Of a stretch of DNA of 64,000 nucleotides, positions 44,015 through 51,178 are shown piece by piece. The stretch covers positions 103,501 through 167,500 of the forward strand of contig JACJWY010000004.1 in NCBI GenBank assembly GCA_020636955.1, written 5' to 3'. Both the position numbers and the translations under genes were made by a program. The stretch's first letter is position 1. Every line of letters begins with the position of its first letter. A model generated the notes under the pieces. That model saw nothing but the letters and a program-made list of their open reading frames with translations. It was not told the DNA's origin and made no database searches. This DNA comes from Thermoleophilales bacterium. GTDB lineage: Bacteria; Actinomycetota; Thermoleophilia; Solirubrobacterales; 70-9.

Positions 44015-44052
44015 AAAGAGAGAGGGCGGCCTTCAGGCCGCCCTCTCTCTTT
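44015..44052. terminator. Bidirectional terminator between the two DUF4389 genes
   Basis: AAAGAGAGAGGGCGGCC pairs perfectly over 17 bp with GGCCGCCCTCTCTCTTT around a TTCA loop. It lies between convergent stops and should serve both genes. Confidence 0.8.
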
Positions 44053-44072
44053 CCTGATTGAAGTGGCGCCCG

Positions 44073-44747
44073 TTACTGAGCCGGGGGCGGGGGCTGCTCT
44101 TCGGTTGCCGGAGCAGGGTCGAGCGGGGCTGCCTCGCTGGCGGGGAGTTCGCCACCTGCAGGGGGGTCGACCTCGACCGGGGTCTCGTCACCGACCGGCG
44201 GGTACTCGTCCCGCATCAGGTAGATGTAGGCCGTGGCCCGCGTCGACCAGCCCATCAGGTAGGCGATCGCGTTGTGGATCGCCGCCGGCTGATAGCCGCG
44301 GAAGACGATGGTCAGCCAGGAAATCACCGCAACCGCCATCAGCGCATAGCTCATCGCGTAGGAGAGAACCAGCAGCGGGATAGCCAGGATCAGCCTGAAG
44401 AAATCCTTCAGGCGGCTCTGCTTTGCGGCGGGCGGCATGATCTTGACCCGGATCGGGTACGAGTCGTCATCGCCGATGCCAAAGGGAGGCCAGGCATCGG
44501 TCTGGAGATACATGAATCCGTTCACGCGCTGGGTGAAGCGAAGTATTCCGCCGACGAAGTTGTACATGCCCTCCGGGAACCGCCCGACGAAGAGGATCGC
44601 GAACCAGGCGATGAATACCACCACCATCTGGGCCATGACATAGATCGAGGCGACGATCAGCCATGGAATCGCGACGATCAGTCGGAAGAAGGTTGTCAGC
44701 CGGTTGCGCTCACGCAGATAGTCGGCCTCATATGTGACTGGATACAA
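44073..44747 (-). CDS. DUF4389 membrane protein, second copy
   Basis: A 224-residue protein with two DUF4389 units: FFRLIVAIPWLIVASIYVMA through MYLQTDAWPPFGIGDDD, and DFFRLILAIPLLVLSYAMSY through IYLMRDEYPPVGDE. A C-terminal tail rich in Pro, Ala and Glu follows. The start is the TTG at 44747, selected because AAGGAGAG lies 6 nt upstream; the open frame continues to 44873 but with sequence unlike the family. Function is unknown. It is convergent with, and paralogous to, the gene at 43324. Confidence 0.8.
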   Translation of the reverse strand: MYPVTYEADYLRERNRLTTFFRLIVAIPWLIVASIYVMAQMVVVFIAWFAILFVGRFPEGMYNFVGGILRFTQRVNGFMYLQTDAWPPFGIGDDDSYPIRVKIMPPAAKQSRLKDFFRLILAIPLLVLSYAMSYALMAVAVISWLTIVFRGYQPAAIHNAIAYLMGWSTRATAYIYLMRDEYPPVGDETPVEVDPPAGGELPASEAAPLDPAPATEEQPPPPAQ

Positions 44748-44873
44748 GAATCTCTCCTTGGTTCGGGGGACTGGTCGAACTGAATCCCAGACTATCCGGC
44801 CTCGCGGACTTCGTGAAGCCGGACCCTCGAGAGGTTCAGGCGAGGGGAGGAACTGCCGAGGACGGCGACTCAA

Positions 44874-44879
44874 TATCCT
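44874..44879 (+). promoter_or_regulatory. -10 element TATCCT before serC
   Basis: TATCCT ends 8 nt before the ATG at 44888. There is no Shine-Dalgarno sequence next to this ATG. It supports 44888 rather than an in-frame ATG at 44813. Confidence 0.45.
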
Positions 44880-44887
44880 CAGCCGGG

Positions 44888-46018
44888 ATGACAGATATCG
44901 CCAAGATTCCCGATGACCTGAAGCCCGTCGACGGCCGGTTCGGCTGCGGCCCTTCGAAGGTGCGGCCCGAGGCTCTTGAATCCCTCGCCGGCCGGTCGGA
45001 TCTGATGGGCACCTCGCATCGGCAGAAGCCTGTGAAGGATCTGGTCGGCCGGGTCCGGAGCGGCCTCGGTGATCTTTTCTCGCTTCCCGACGGTTACGAG
45101 ATCGCCCTCGGCAACGGTGGTACCACCGCCTTCTGGGACGCGGCGGCCGCCTGGCTTGTTCGAGACCAGGTCCTTCATCTTGTTTATGGCGAGTTCTCCC
45201 GCAAGTTTTCCCAGGTCACGACCGGCGCCCCTTTCCTGTCGGATCCGGTGTTGATCGAAGCGGAACCGGGCGGCGCTCCGGCTCCGGCTGGTCGCGACGG
45301 AGCTGACGTGATCGGCTGGGCGCACAACGAGACTTCGACCGGAGTCATGGTTCCCGTCGAGCGCCCGGTGGATGCCGGTGATGCCCTTGTCCTGGTCGAT
45401 GCGACCTCCGGGGCTGGCGGCCTGCCGGTCGACATTACGGAGAGCGACGTCTACTACTTCGCTCCGCAGAAGTCATTCGGTTCCGACGGTGGACTGTGGC
45501 TGGCTGCGCTCAGTCCGGCGGCAATTTCCCGGATCGAGGAACTCGACGGCGCTCACGGTCGGTGGCAGCCGCCGTTTCTGTCGCTGAAGACGGCCCTCGA
45601 CAACTCCCGCAAGGACCAGACTTACAACACCCCGGCTCTGGCCACCCTGTACCTGCTCGCGGAACAGCTGGACTGGATGCTGGCCGGCGGAGGACTGGAT
45701 TTCTGCGTCGAGCGAACCACCGCCTCGTCGTCGCACCTGTACGGATGGGCGGAGGCCAGCGAATTCGCAACTCCCTTTGTTGCCGATCCGGCCCGGCGTT
45801 CACTGGTTGTCGGAACGATCGACTTCGACGACTCGATCGACGCGGCGGCGGTTGCGGCCACGCTTCGCGCCAACGGCATCGTCGACGTCGAGCCCTACCG
45901 CAAGCTCGGTCGCAACCAGCTGCGAATTGCCATGTTCCCGGCAGTGGACCCCTCCGACATCGAGGCACTCACAGCCTGCGTCGACTGGGTTATCGCGAAC
46001 GCCGGAGCCACTGCATGA
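44888..46018 (+). CDS. serC: Phosphoserine aminotransferase (mycobacterial type)
   Basis: A 376-residue class V aminotransferase that makes phosphoserine from 3-phosphohydroxypyruvate. It begins IPDDLKPVDGRFGCGPSKVR, the actinobacterial SerC opening. MGTSHRQKPVKDLVGR and GNGGTTAFWDAAAAWL bind PLP, and the PLP Lys is in YYFAPQKSFGSDGGLW. The C-terminal domain ends ALTACVDWVIAN. serA follows after 51 nt, giving the usual serC-serA pair. Its product, serine, supplies CysE and FolD-linked one-carbon metabolism. Confidence 0.92.
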   Translation: MTDIAKIPDDLKPVDGRFGCGPSKVRPEALESLAGRSDLMGTSHRQKPVKDLVGRVRSGLGDLFSLPDGYEIALGNGGTTAFWDAAAAWLVRDQVLHLVYGEFSRKFSQVTTGAPFLSDPVLIEAEPGGAPAPAGRDGADVIGWAHNETSTGVMVPVERPVDAGDALVLVDATSGAGGLPVDITESDVYYFAPQKSFGSDGGLWLAALSPAAISRIEELDGAHGRWQPPFLSLKTALDNSRKDQTYNTPALATLYLLAEQLDWMLAGGGLDFCVERTTASSSHLYGWAEASEFATPFVADPARRSLVVGTIDFDDSIDAAAVAATLRANGIVDVEPYRKLGRNQLRIAMFPAVDPSDIEALTACVDWVIANAGATA

Positions 46019-46069
46019 AAGTCTTGAACGAAGCCGGTTCAACCGGACCGGCCAACCAGGAGGATTGAT

Positions 46070-47662
46070 TTGAGCGAGCGAGCCAAGGTACTCGTCAAGG
46101 AGAAGATCGCCGACAGCGGCGTCGAGCAGCTGAAAGAGAATTTCGACGTCGAAATCGGCATCGACATGGACGATGCGGAACTGGCGCAGCGGATTGGCGA
46201 GTTCGACGCGATCCTGATCCGTTCGGCAACCAAGCTCACGCCGGACCTGATCGAGAAGGCCGACAACATGAAGGTGATCGGCCGGGCCGGCACCGGCGTC
46301 GACAACGTCGATATTCCGGCCGCCACCAAACGCGGAATCATCGTCGCCAACGCTCCCGAGTCGAACTCGGTCGCGGCGGCAGAACACACCATGGCTTTGG
46401 CCCTCGCTCTCTTCCGCAACGTGCCCCAGGCCCATTCCGCCCTCGTTGATGGGCGCTGGGACCGTGCGAAGTACAAGGGAGCCGAGCTCTACGGCAAGAC
46501 CCTCGGCGTGATCGGTTTCGGCCGGATCGGTCAACTGGTCGCCAAATTCGCCCAGGGCTTCGAAATGGAAGTGCTCGCCTTTGACAAGTTCGTTTCCCAC
46601 GAGCGGTTCCGTGACCTCGGAGTCGAGGGTGTGGATTCGCCCGACGAGATCTACCGGCGGGCGGACCTGATCACGATCCACCTTCCCAAGACTCCAGAGA
46701 CAATCGACTGGATTGACGCCGGGGCAATCGCGAAGTTCAAGCCGGGCATGCGGCTGGTCAACTGCGCCCGGGGCGATCTGGTCAACCTCGACGCCCTGAT
46801 TGACGGACTCGAGTCCGGCCAGCTGGCCGGGGCTGCCCTGGACGTGTTTCCGGAGGAGCCGTTCACCGAGCATCCGATTTTCTCCCGCGACGACGTGGTG
46901 GTCACTCCGCATCTGGGGGCCTCGACCGCCGAGGCCCAGGACCGGGCCGGCACCGACACGGCCGAGCAGGTAACCGCGGCCCTGACCGGGGGCGTAGTTA
47001 CCAATGCGGTAAACATCCCGGCGGTCAGCCCGGCCGCGATGGAGGCCGTTGCTCCGTATGTCCCGCTCTGCCAGACCCTCGGCAAGGTCGCGGTTGGCCT
47101 GACCCCGGGGTCGATCGATCGGGTCGAGGTCGAGTTCCGGGGCGGCATCGCCGAAAACGACACCCGTCTGCTGGGGATCGCCGTCCAGGCAGGCCTTCTC
47201 TCCGGTCACACCGAGGAGGCGGTCAACCTGGTCAATGCACCGCAGATGGCCGAGGAACGGGGCATCGAGGTGATCGAGATCAAGGACACCACCGCTGACG
47301 AGTTCACGGATCTGGTCCGGGTGACGATCCAGTCCGGGGCGGATGTAGTGACCGTCGGCGGCACCACGGTCGGTCCCAAGAACATTCCGTACCTGGTCTC
47401 GATCTGGGGCCATAGCTTCTACCTGCCGTTTGCAGAGCACATGGCGATCTTCCGCTACGCCGACCAGCCGGGAATGATCGGCAAAGTCGGATCGCTCTTC
47501 GGGGAAGAGGGCGTCAACATCGGTTCTGCCGCCGTCGGCGCTGAAGCCGACAGCGACAACGCCGTGATGGTCGTGACCTCAGACGCTCCGGTTTCGGCGG
47601 GGACGATCGACACGATCAAGGCAGTCGACGGGTTCTCGGCCGGATACGCGATCGAGCTCTGA
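46070..47662 (+). CDS. serA: D-3-phosphoglycerate dehydrogenase
   Basis: A 530-residue type I PGDH, first step of serine synthesis. The NAD domain has GKTLGVIGFGRIGQLVAKFA, and the catalytic Arg-Glu-His series appears in VNCARGDLVNLDALIDGL, FPEEPFTEHP and VVVTPHLGASTAEAQ. An allosteric substrate-binding domain (residues about 310-450) and a C-terminal ACT domain (IFRYADQPGMIGKVGSLFGE) follow, so serine feedback is expected. The start is TTG 46070, supported by AGGAGG 7 nt upstream, one of the stronger Shine-Dalgarno sites here. Confidence 0.95.
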   Translation: MSERAKVLVKEKIADSGVEQLKENFDVEIGIDMDDAELAQRIGEFDAILIRSATKLTPDLIEKADNMKVIGRAGTGVDNVDIPAATKRGIIVANAPESNSVAAAEHTMALALALFRNVPQAHSALVDGRWDRAKYKGAELYGKTLGVIGFGRIGQLVAKFAQGFEMEVLAFDKFVSHERFRDLGVEGVDSPDEIYRRADLITIHLPKTPETIDWIDAGAIAKFKPGMRLVNCARGDLVNLDALIDGLESGQLAGAALDVFPEEPFTEHPIFSRDDVVVTPHLGASTAEAQDRAGTDTAEQVTAALTGGVVTNAVNIPAVSPAAMEAVAPYVPLCQTLGKVAVGLTPGSIDRVEVEFRGGIAENDTRLLGIAVQAGLLSGHTEEAVNLVNAPQMAEERGIEVIEIKDTTADEFTDLVRVTIQSGADVVTVGGTTVGPKNIPYLVSIWGHSFYLPFAEHMAIFRYADQPGMIGKVGSLFGEEGVNIGSAAVGAEADSDNAVMVVTSDAPVSAGTIDTIKAVDGFSAGYAIEL

Positions 47663-47704
47663 GCCGGCGCGGATGAGCCCGACCGGGCGGGCGGCCCGGC
47701 GGGA

Positions 47705-47710
47705 TAGTCT
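47705..47710 (+). promoter_or_regulatory. -10 element TAGTCT before the quinone oxidoreductase
   Basis: TAGTCT ends 6 nt before the ATG at 47717; no Shine-Dalgarno sequence is seen. Confidence 0.4.
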
Positions 47711-47716
47711 GGGCTC

Positions 47717-48745
47717 ATGAGAGCGACAGTTCTGACCGGTCACGGCGGGCCGGATGACCTGGAAGTACAGGAGCGTCCCGATCCACCGGTTGCTGCGGGC
47801 GAAGTGCGGGTCGCAGTGAAGGCTGCCGGAGTCAACTTTGCTGACGTGATGGCCACCCAGGGGCTTTACCCGGATGCCCCGAAGCCGCCCTGCGTGATCG
47901 GGTACGAGTTTGCCGGCGAAGTGGAAACGGTCGGTCCGGGGGTCGAGGATTTCGATGTCGGCGACCAGGTATTCGGCATGACCATGTTCGGCGGTTATGC
48001 CGAGCTGGTCACCGTCCCGGCGACCGACGTCTTCCCGAAGCCGGCCGCCTTTTCCCTTGAGCAGGCAGCAGCTCTGCCTGTCAACTACGCCACTGCACTC
48101 GCCGCACTGGTCGTGATGGGCGGGCTCGCCGCAGGCCAGCGGGTGCTGGTCCACGCCGCAGCCGGCGGCGTCGGAATTGCGGCGACCCAGATAGCGAAAG
48201 AGGCCGGGGCGGAGATCTTCGGCACGGCATCGGCGTCAAAGCATGAGGTGATCAGGGCGCAAGGTGTCGATCACCCGATCGACTACCGCAGCTTCGACTT
48301 CGAAGAGGAAGTCCGGAGGCTGACCGGTGGCGAGGGGGTTGACCTGGTCATCGATGCCACCGGTCCAACCAACTTCCGCAAGGACTACCGGCTGCTCAGA
48401 TCCGGCGGCAAGATGGTGATGTACGGGGCATCCGAGGTGACCGCCGGCAAGGGCATGATCAGCCGTCAATCCCTTTCGGCGCTGATCCGCATGCCGCTCG
48501 CCGCCACGCCGTGGTGGAAAAGCTTCGGGGTGATGAACGAGAACAAGGGTGTGTTCGGGTTGAATCTCCTCGACTGGTGGAAAGAGGAGGGACTGGTACG
48601 GATCGGCGGCCTGCTGGAAGCGGGACTCGAGCGAGGCGCATTCAATCCCGTGGTCGACCGCACGTTCCCGTTCGAGGAAGCAGGAGAAGCCCACCAGTTC
48701 ATCCTGTCGAGGCAGAACGTCGGCAAGGTCCTGCTGGCTCCTTGA
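47717..48745 (+). CDS. Zinc-independent MDR-family NAD(P)H:quinone oxidoreductase
   Basis: A 342-residue medium-chain reductase. It begins RATVLTGHGGPDDLEVQERP, with the GroES-like domain (GVNFADVMATQGLYP, VIGYEFAGEVETVG) and the nucleotide-binding fold GQRVLVHAAAGGVGIAATQIA. The AAGGVG segment and the lack of zinc-binding Cys clusters place it with the quinone oxidoreductase/VAT-1 branch. The substrate is not readable. It ends with LLAP and a stop codon that are inside the first unit of a 35-bp tandem repeat running into the leuA promoter region. Confidence 0.85.
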   Translation: MRATVLTGHGGPDDLEVQERPDPPVAAGEVRVAVKAAGVNFADVMATQGLYPDAPKPPCVIGYEFAGEVETVGPGVEDFDVGDQVFGMTMFGGYAELVTVPATDVFPKPAAFSLEQAAALPVNYATALAALVVMGGLAAGQRVLVHAAAGGVGIAATQIAKEAGAEIFGTASASKHEVIRAQGVDHPIDYRSFDFEEEVRRLTGGEGVDLVIDATGPTNFRKDYRLLRSGGKMVMYGASEVTAGKGMISRQSLSALIRMPLAATPWWKSFGVMNENKGVFGLNLLDWWKEEGLVRIGGLLEAGLERGAFNPVVDRTFPFEEAGEAHQFILSRQNVGKVLLAP

Positions 48746-48823
48746 AGTCGCCAGCCGCAATTCGTACGCTGGCTCCTTGAAGTCGCCAGCCGCAATTCAT
48801 ACGCTGGCTCCTTGAAGTCGCCA
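48733..48823 (+). repeat. 35-bp tandem repeats carrying promoter-like elements
   Basis: The unit GCTGGCTCCTTGAAGTCGCC, followed by AGCCGCAATTCGTAC, occurs at 48733-48767 and 48768-48802, with a third, partial copy from 48803. Copies 1 and 2 differ by one base. GCTGGC and GCCAGC within a unit can pair. Each unit contains TTGAAG, and TACGCT forms across each boundary, giving the spacing of a promoter. The first unit includes the stop codon of the preceding gene. Confidence 0.75.
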
Positions 48824-48841
48824 CGCTCTCTGCGCTACGCT
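48742..48841 (+). promoter_or_regulatory. Three tandem promoter-like cassettes upstream of the leuA leader
   Basis: TTGAAG-17 nt-TACGCT occurs at 48742-48770 and 48777-48805, and TTGAAG-18 nt-TACGCT at 48812-48841. The last -10 ends 11 nt before the leader ATG, so a transcript starting about 6-7 nt downstream would have almost no 5' leader. The two upstream copies arise from the 35-bp repeat. Whether all three fire is unknown. Confidence 0.5.
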
Positions 48842-48852
48842 TGGCGCTCGGT

Positions 48853-48912
48853 ATGAATCACCGTTTCAACAGCCCGGCCCTTCTTCTCCTTCTCCCCCTC
48901 TGGGGGGATTGA
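48853..48912 (+). CDS. leuL: Leucine-rich leader peptide of leuA
   Basis: ATG at 48853 gives a 19-residue peptide, MNHRFNSPALLLLLPLWGD. Codons 10-14 are CTT CTT CTC CTT CTC, then Pro and another Leu (CTC). Six Leu in seven codons, placed 68 nt before leuA, are the hallmark of a leucine-sensing leader. There is no Shine-Dalgarno sequence, but the promoter-like TACGCT ends only 11 nt upstream, so near-leaderless initiation is likely. The segment 48883-48893, inside the Leu codons, is complementary to the leuA ribosome-binding site. Confidence 0.75.
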   Translation: MNHRFNSPALLLLLPLWGD

Positions 48913-48976
48913 TCGCCGGGCGGCGCGATAGCCGCGAGCTGAAAGCAAGATTCGAGTACTTAGTCAGAAGGAGAAG
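48883..48976 (+). promoter_or_regulatory. Leu-codon / Shine-Dalgarno pairing switch of leuA
   Basis: CTTCTCCTTCT (48883-48893), spanning Leu codons 11-14 of the leader, is perfectly complementary over 11 nt to AGAAGGAGAAG (48966-48976), which contains the leuA Shine-Dalgarno. A small hairpin after the leader stop (TCGCC-GGGC-GGCG, 48913-48925) could bring the two arms together. A ribosome stalled on the Leu codons would hide the first arm and free the leuA start; free-running translation would let the arms pair. Confidence 0.6.
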
Positions 48977-48979
48977 CAC

Positions 48980-50563
48980 ATGTCCATCGAGGACACAGAC
49001 GCAAACCGCGTACATATTTTCGACACCACCCTGAGAGACGGCGAGCAGTCGCCGGGTATCTCGCTCAACGCCTCGGAAAAGATCGAAATCGCCCAGCAAC
49101 TCGCGCGGCTCGGGGTGGATGTGATCGAGGCCGGATTCCCGATCGCTTCCCCCGGTGACTTCGAGGCGGTCCAGCGGATTGCCCGCGAGGTTCACGGGCC
49201 CACGATCTGCGGTCTGGCTCGTGCCCAGGCCCCGGACATCGATGCAGCCTGGAACGCGATCCGGGATTCCGAGCAGCCGCGTATCCACACCTTCATTTCC
49301 ACCTCCGACATCCACATCCAGCATCAGATGCGGAACACCCGCGAGGACGTGCTGAAGGGTGCCCGGGCCGCCGTGGCGCAGGCGAAGTCCTACTGTGAGG
49401 ACGTCGAGTTCTCGCCGATGGATGCGACCCGCAGCGACGTCGAGTTCACGGCCGAGGTATGCGCCATCGCGGTCGAAGAGGGTGCCACCGTGGTCAACAT
49501 CCCCGACACGGTCGGTTACACGACGCCGGCCGAGTACACGAAGTTCTTCGAGGACCTCTACCGTTTCGCGCCCTCGCTGAAGGACGTGCGCCTCTCGGTT
49601 CACTGCCACGATGACCTGGGCCTGGCCGTTGCCAACTCATATGCCGGCGTGCTGGCGGGTGCCCGACAGGTGGAATGTGCGATCAACGGCATCGGCGAGC
49701 GGGCCGGCAACTGTTCGCTGGAAGAGATCGCGATGCTGATCAAGGTGCGCGAGGATGTCCACGGCCTGCACACCAACATCAACTCGAAGGAACTGGCCCG
49801 GGCAAGCCGCATGGTTTCGCGCCTGACCGGTTACGTGGTTCAGCCGAACAAGGCTGTGGTTGGCAAGAACGCATTCGCCCACGAATCCGGCATCCACCAG
49901 GACGGGGTGCTGAAGGAACGAGAGACCTTCGAGATCATGGACGCGACCGAGATCGGTTTCGATTCAAACCATCTGGTTCTGGGCAAACATTCCGGTCGTC
50001 ACGCCCTGAAGGACGCGCTCGAACAGCTGGGCTTCGTGGTCGACGGCGAAGCTCTGAACCAGGCTTTCAGGCGCTTCAAGGACGTTGCCGACAAGAAGAA
50101 GCAGGTCACCGCGCTGGACCTGGAAGCGATCGTTTCCGACGAGATGCGCGAACGGCCCCAGTCGCACGAACTGGAGTGGTTCGAAGCCGAAGCCGGTAGC
50201 GACCGCAAACCGGTCGGTCGGGTGCGCATCAAGCATCCTTCAGGCGAAGTCAGTACCGGCGAAAGCACAGGCGACGGACCAGTCGAGGCAGTGTTCGCCG
50301 CGATCCTGGCCGCGACCGGGGCGGAAGCCGAGCTGCGTGAATACCACGTGGGTGCGGTGACCGGAGGCGAAGACGCGCTGGGTCAGGTGACGGTCGTGCT
50401 CAAGAACGAGAACGGCACCACCTCGGGCCAGGGCGTTTCAACCGACATCATCGAAGCCTCGGCCCGGGCCTATGTCCGGGCACTCGGCAACCTGCTGGAT
50501 GGGAGCGCGATCCGGCAGGCCGAAGAGGCAACCTCTGAAGCTGTAAAGGAACACACTCCTTAG
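48980..50563 (+). CDS. leuA: 2-Isopropylmalate synthase
   Basis: A 527-residue enzyme, first committed step of leucine synthesis (2-ketoisovalerate + acetyl-CoA). The HMGL-like TIM barrel starts VHIFDTTLRDGEQSPGISLN; metal-binding His residues are in LSVHCHDDLGLAVANSYAG, and NGIGERAGNCSLEEIAM follows. The central FAHESGIHQDGVLKERETFE and GFDSNHLVLGKHSGRHALKD are typical of bacterial LeuA1. The C-terminal LeuA allosteric domain (residues about 400-510) implies leucine feedback inhibition. ATG 48980 has AAGGAGAAG 4 nt upstream, the same bases that pair with the leader peptide codons. Confidence 0.95.
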   Translation: MSIEDTDANRVHIFDTTLRDGEQSPGISLNASEKIEIAQQLARLGVDVIEAGFPIASPGDFEAVQRIAREVHGPTICGLARAQAPDIDAAWNAIRDSEQPRIHTFISTSDIHIQHQMRNTREDVLKGARAAVAQAKSYCEDVEFSPMDATRSDVEFTAEVCAIAVEEGATVVNIPDTVGYTTPAEYTKFFEDLYRFAPSLKDVRLSVHCHDDLGLAVANSYAGVLAGARQVECAINGIGERAGNCSLEEIAMLIKVREDVHGLHTNINSKELARASRMVSRLTGYVVQPNKAVVGKNAFAHESGIHQDGVLKERETFEIMDATEIGFDSNHLVLGKHSGRHALKDALEQLGFVVDGEALNQAFRRFKDVADKKKQVTALDLEAIVSDEMRERPQSHELEWFEAEAGSDRKPVGRVRIKHPSGEVSTGESTGDGPVEAVFAAILAATGAEAELREYHVGAVTGGEDALGQVTVVLKNENGTTSGQGVSTDIIEASARAYVRALGNLLDGSAIRQAEEATSEAVKEHTP

Positions 50564-50576
50564 CCCGAAGGGCATT

Positions 50577-50691
50577 GGTGGTTACGCCGTGGGGTCGGGT
50601 GGGCATCCCCCAGACAGAACACGGGCGGCATTCAGCCGCCCTGTTCCTGAGCGTCTGGGAGACGCCCACCCGACCCCACGGCTACATCAAC
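50577..50691 (-). repeat. Palindromic element, copy B, downstream of leuA
   Basis: GCCGTGGGGTCGGGTGGGC (50586-50604) pairs perfectly over 19 bp with 50664-50682. CCCAGAC/GTCTGGG pair further in, and the tip is GGGCGGC-ATTCA-GCCGCCC with GAACA/TGTTC. On the minus strand its ends are GTTGATGTAGCCGTGGGG and CCCCACGGCGTAACCACC, matching copy A at 27191-27301 in 17 of 18 positions at each end. The tip repeats the terminator core used elsewhere here, so it may also end the leuA transcript. Confidence 0.65.
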
Positions 50692-51080
50692 CCTGATTCG
50701 GCTCGACTTGATCTGGCTCTAATGAGGGCTACCCGTTTGTAGGCGGCTTGGGGGTTGTGGTTTTTCCGACTGCGTAGTCCCGCACCAAGGAAAAAGCACA
50801 ACCCCCGAGGCCCAAAGCAACAGGTACCTCGGCGGCGCGGCTTGGGTAAAGGTTCGATAATGAGTGAGGGCGGTCACAGACTTGGCCTATTTGCGTCTGT
50901 ACCTTGCTTATGCAGGGTTTTCCTGCCACATGAACCGCAACATAAGTGAGAAGTGATACCCATGATGGGCAAAGCTATATTCAGCCTGCTCAGCGCCTCT
51001 GCCCCCGGTGACCACAGGAAGCCGAAGCAGCCCCGGAACGACCGGTAGGTGCAAAGGGATTCAGGATCCCGAATGCTTCG
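50692..51080. other. Gene-free, AT-richer stretch with strong hairpins
   Basis: About 390 nt without a convincing gene. Visible structures are a stem at 50750-50806 (GGGGGTTGTG/CACAACCCCC plus TTTTTCC/GGAAAAA, one mismatch, 21-nt loop), GCAGG-GTTTT-CCTGC near 50914, and CTTATG/CATAAG around it. Base composition is visibly richer in A and T than in the flanking genes. A strong terminator follows. It could be a noncoding RNA gene or a remnant of transferred DNA; the sequence was checked for tmRNA, RNase P and SRP RNA landmarks and none was found. Confidence 0.4.
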
Positions 51081-51110
51081 AAAGCCCCGCCATTGACGGC
51101 GGGGCTTTTT
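51081..51110. terminator. Strong intrinsic terminator
   Basis: AAAGCCCCGCC-ATTGAC-GGCGGGGCTTTTT: an 11-bp stem followed by a five-T run on the plus strand. It can end a plus-strand transcript from the 50.7-51.1 kb stretch and, less ideally, the minus-strand gene ending at 51179. Confidence 0.85.
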
Positions 51111-51178
51111 CGTTGCAGAGGGTGAGGCCGGACCGGTCACGGAGATGCGCATCTGGTCGTCCGGACGCGAAAGCCCGG

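Noticed and set aside
48733..48823. CRISPR-like repeat array
   Set aside because: The 35-bp units are directly joined with no spacers, only two full copies and one partial are present, and no cas gene is in view.
50692..51113. tmRNA, RNase P RNA or SRP RNA gene
   Set aside because: Checked for a tRNA-like CCA end and tag ending in ALAA, for the GAGGAAAGTCC RNase P core, and for GGTCCGGAAGGAAGCAGC of SRP RNA. None was found on either strand.
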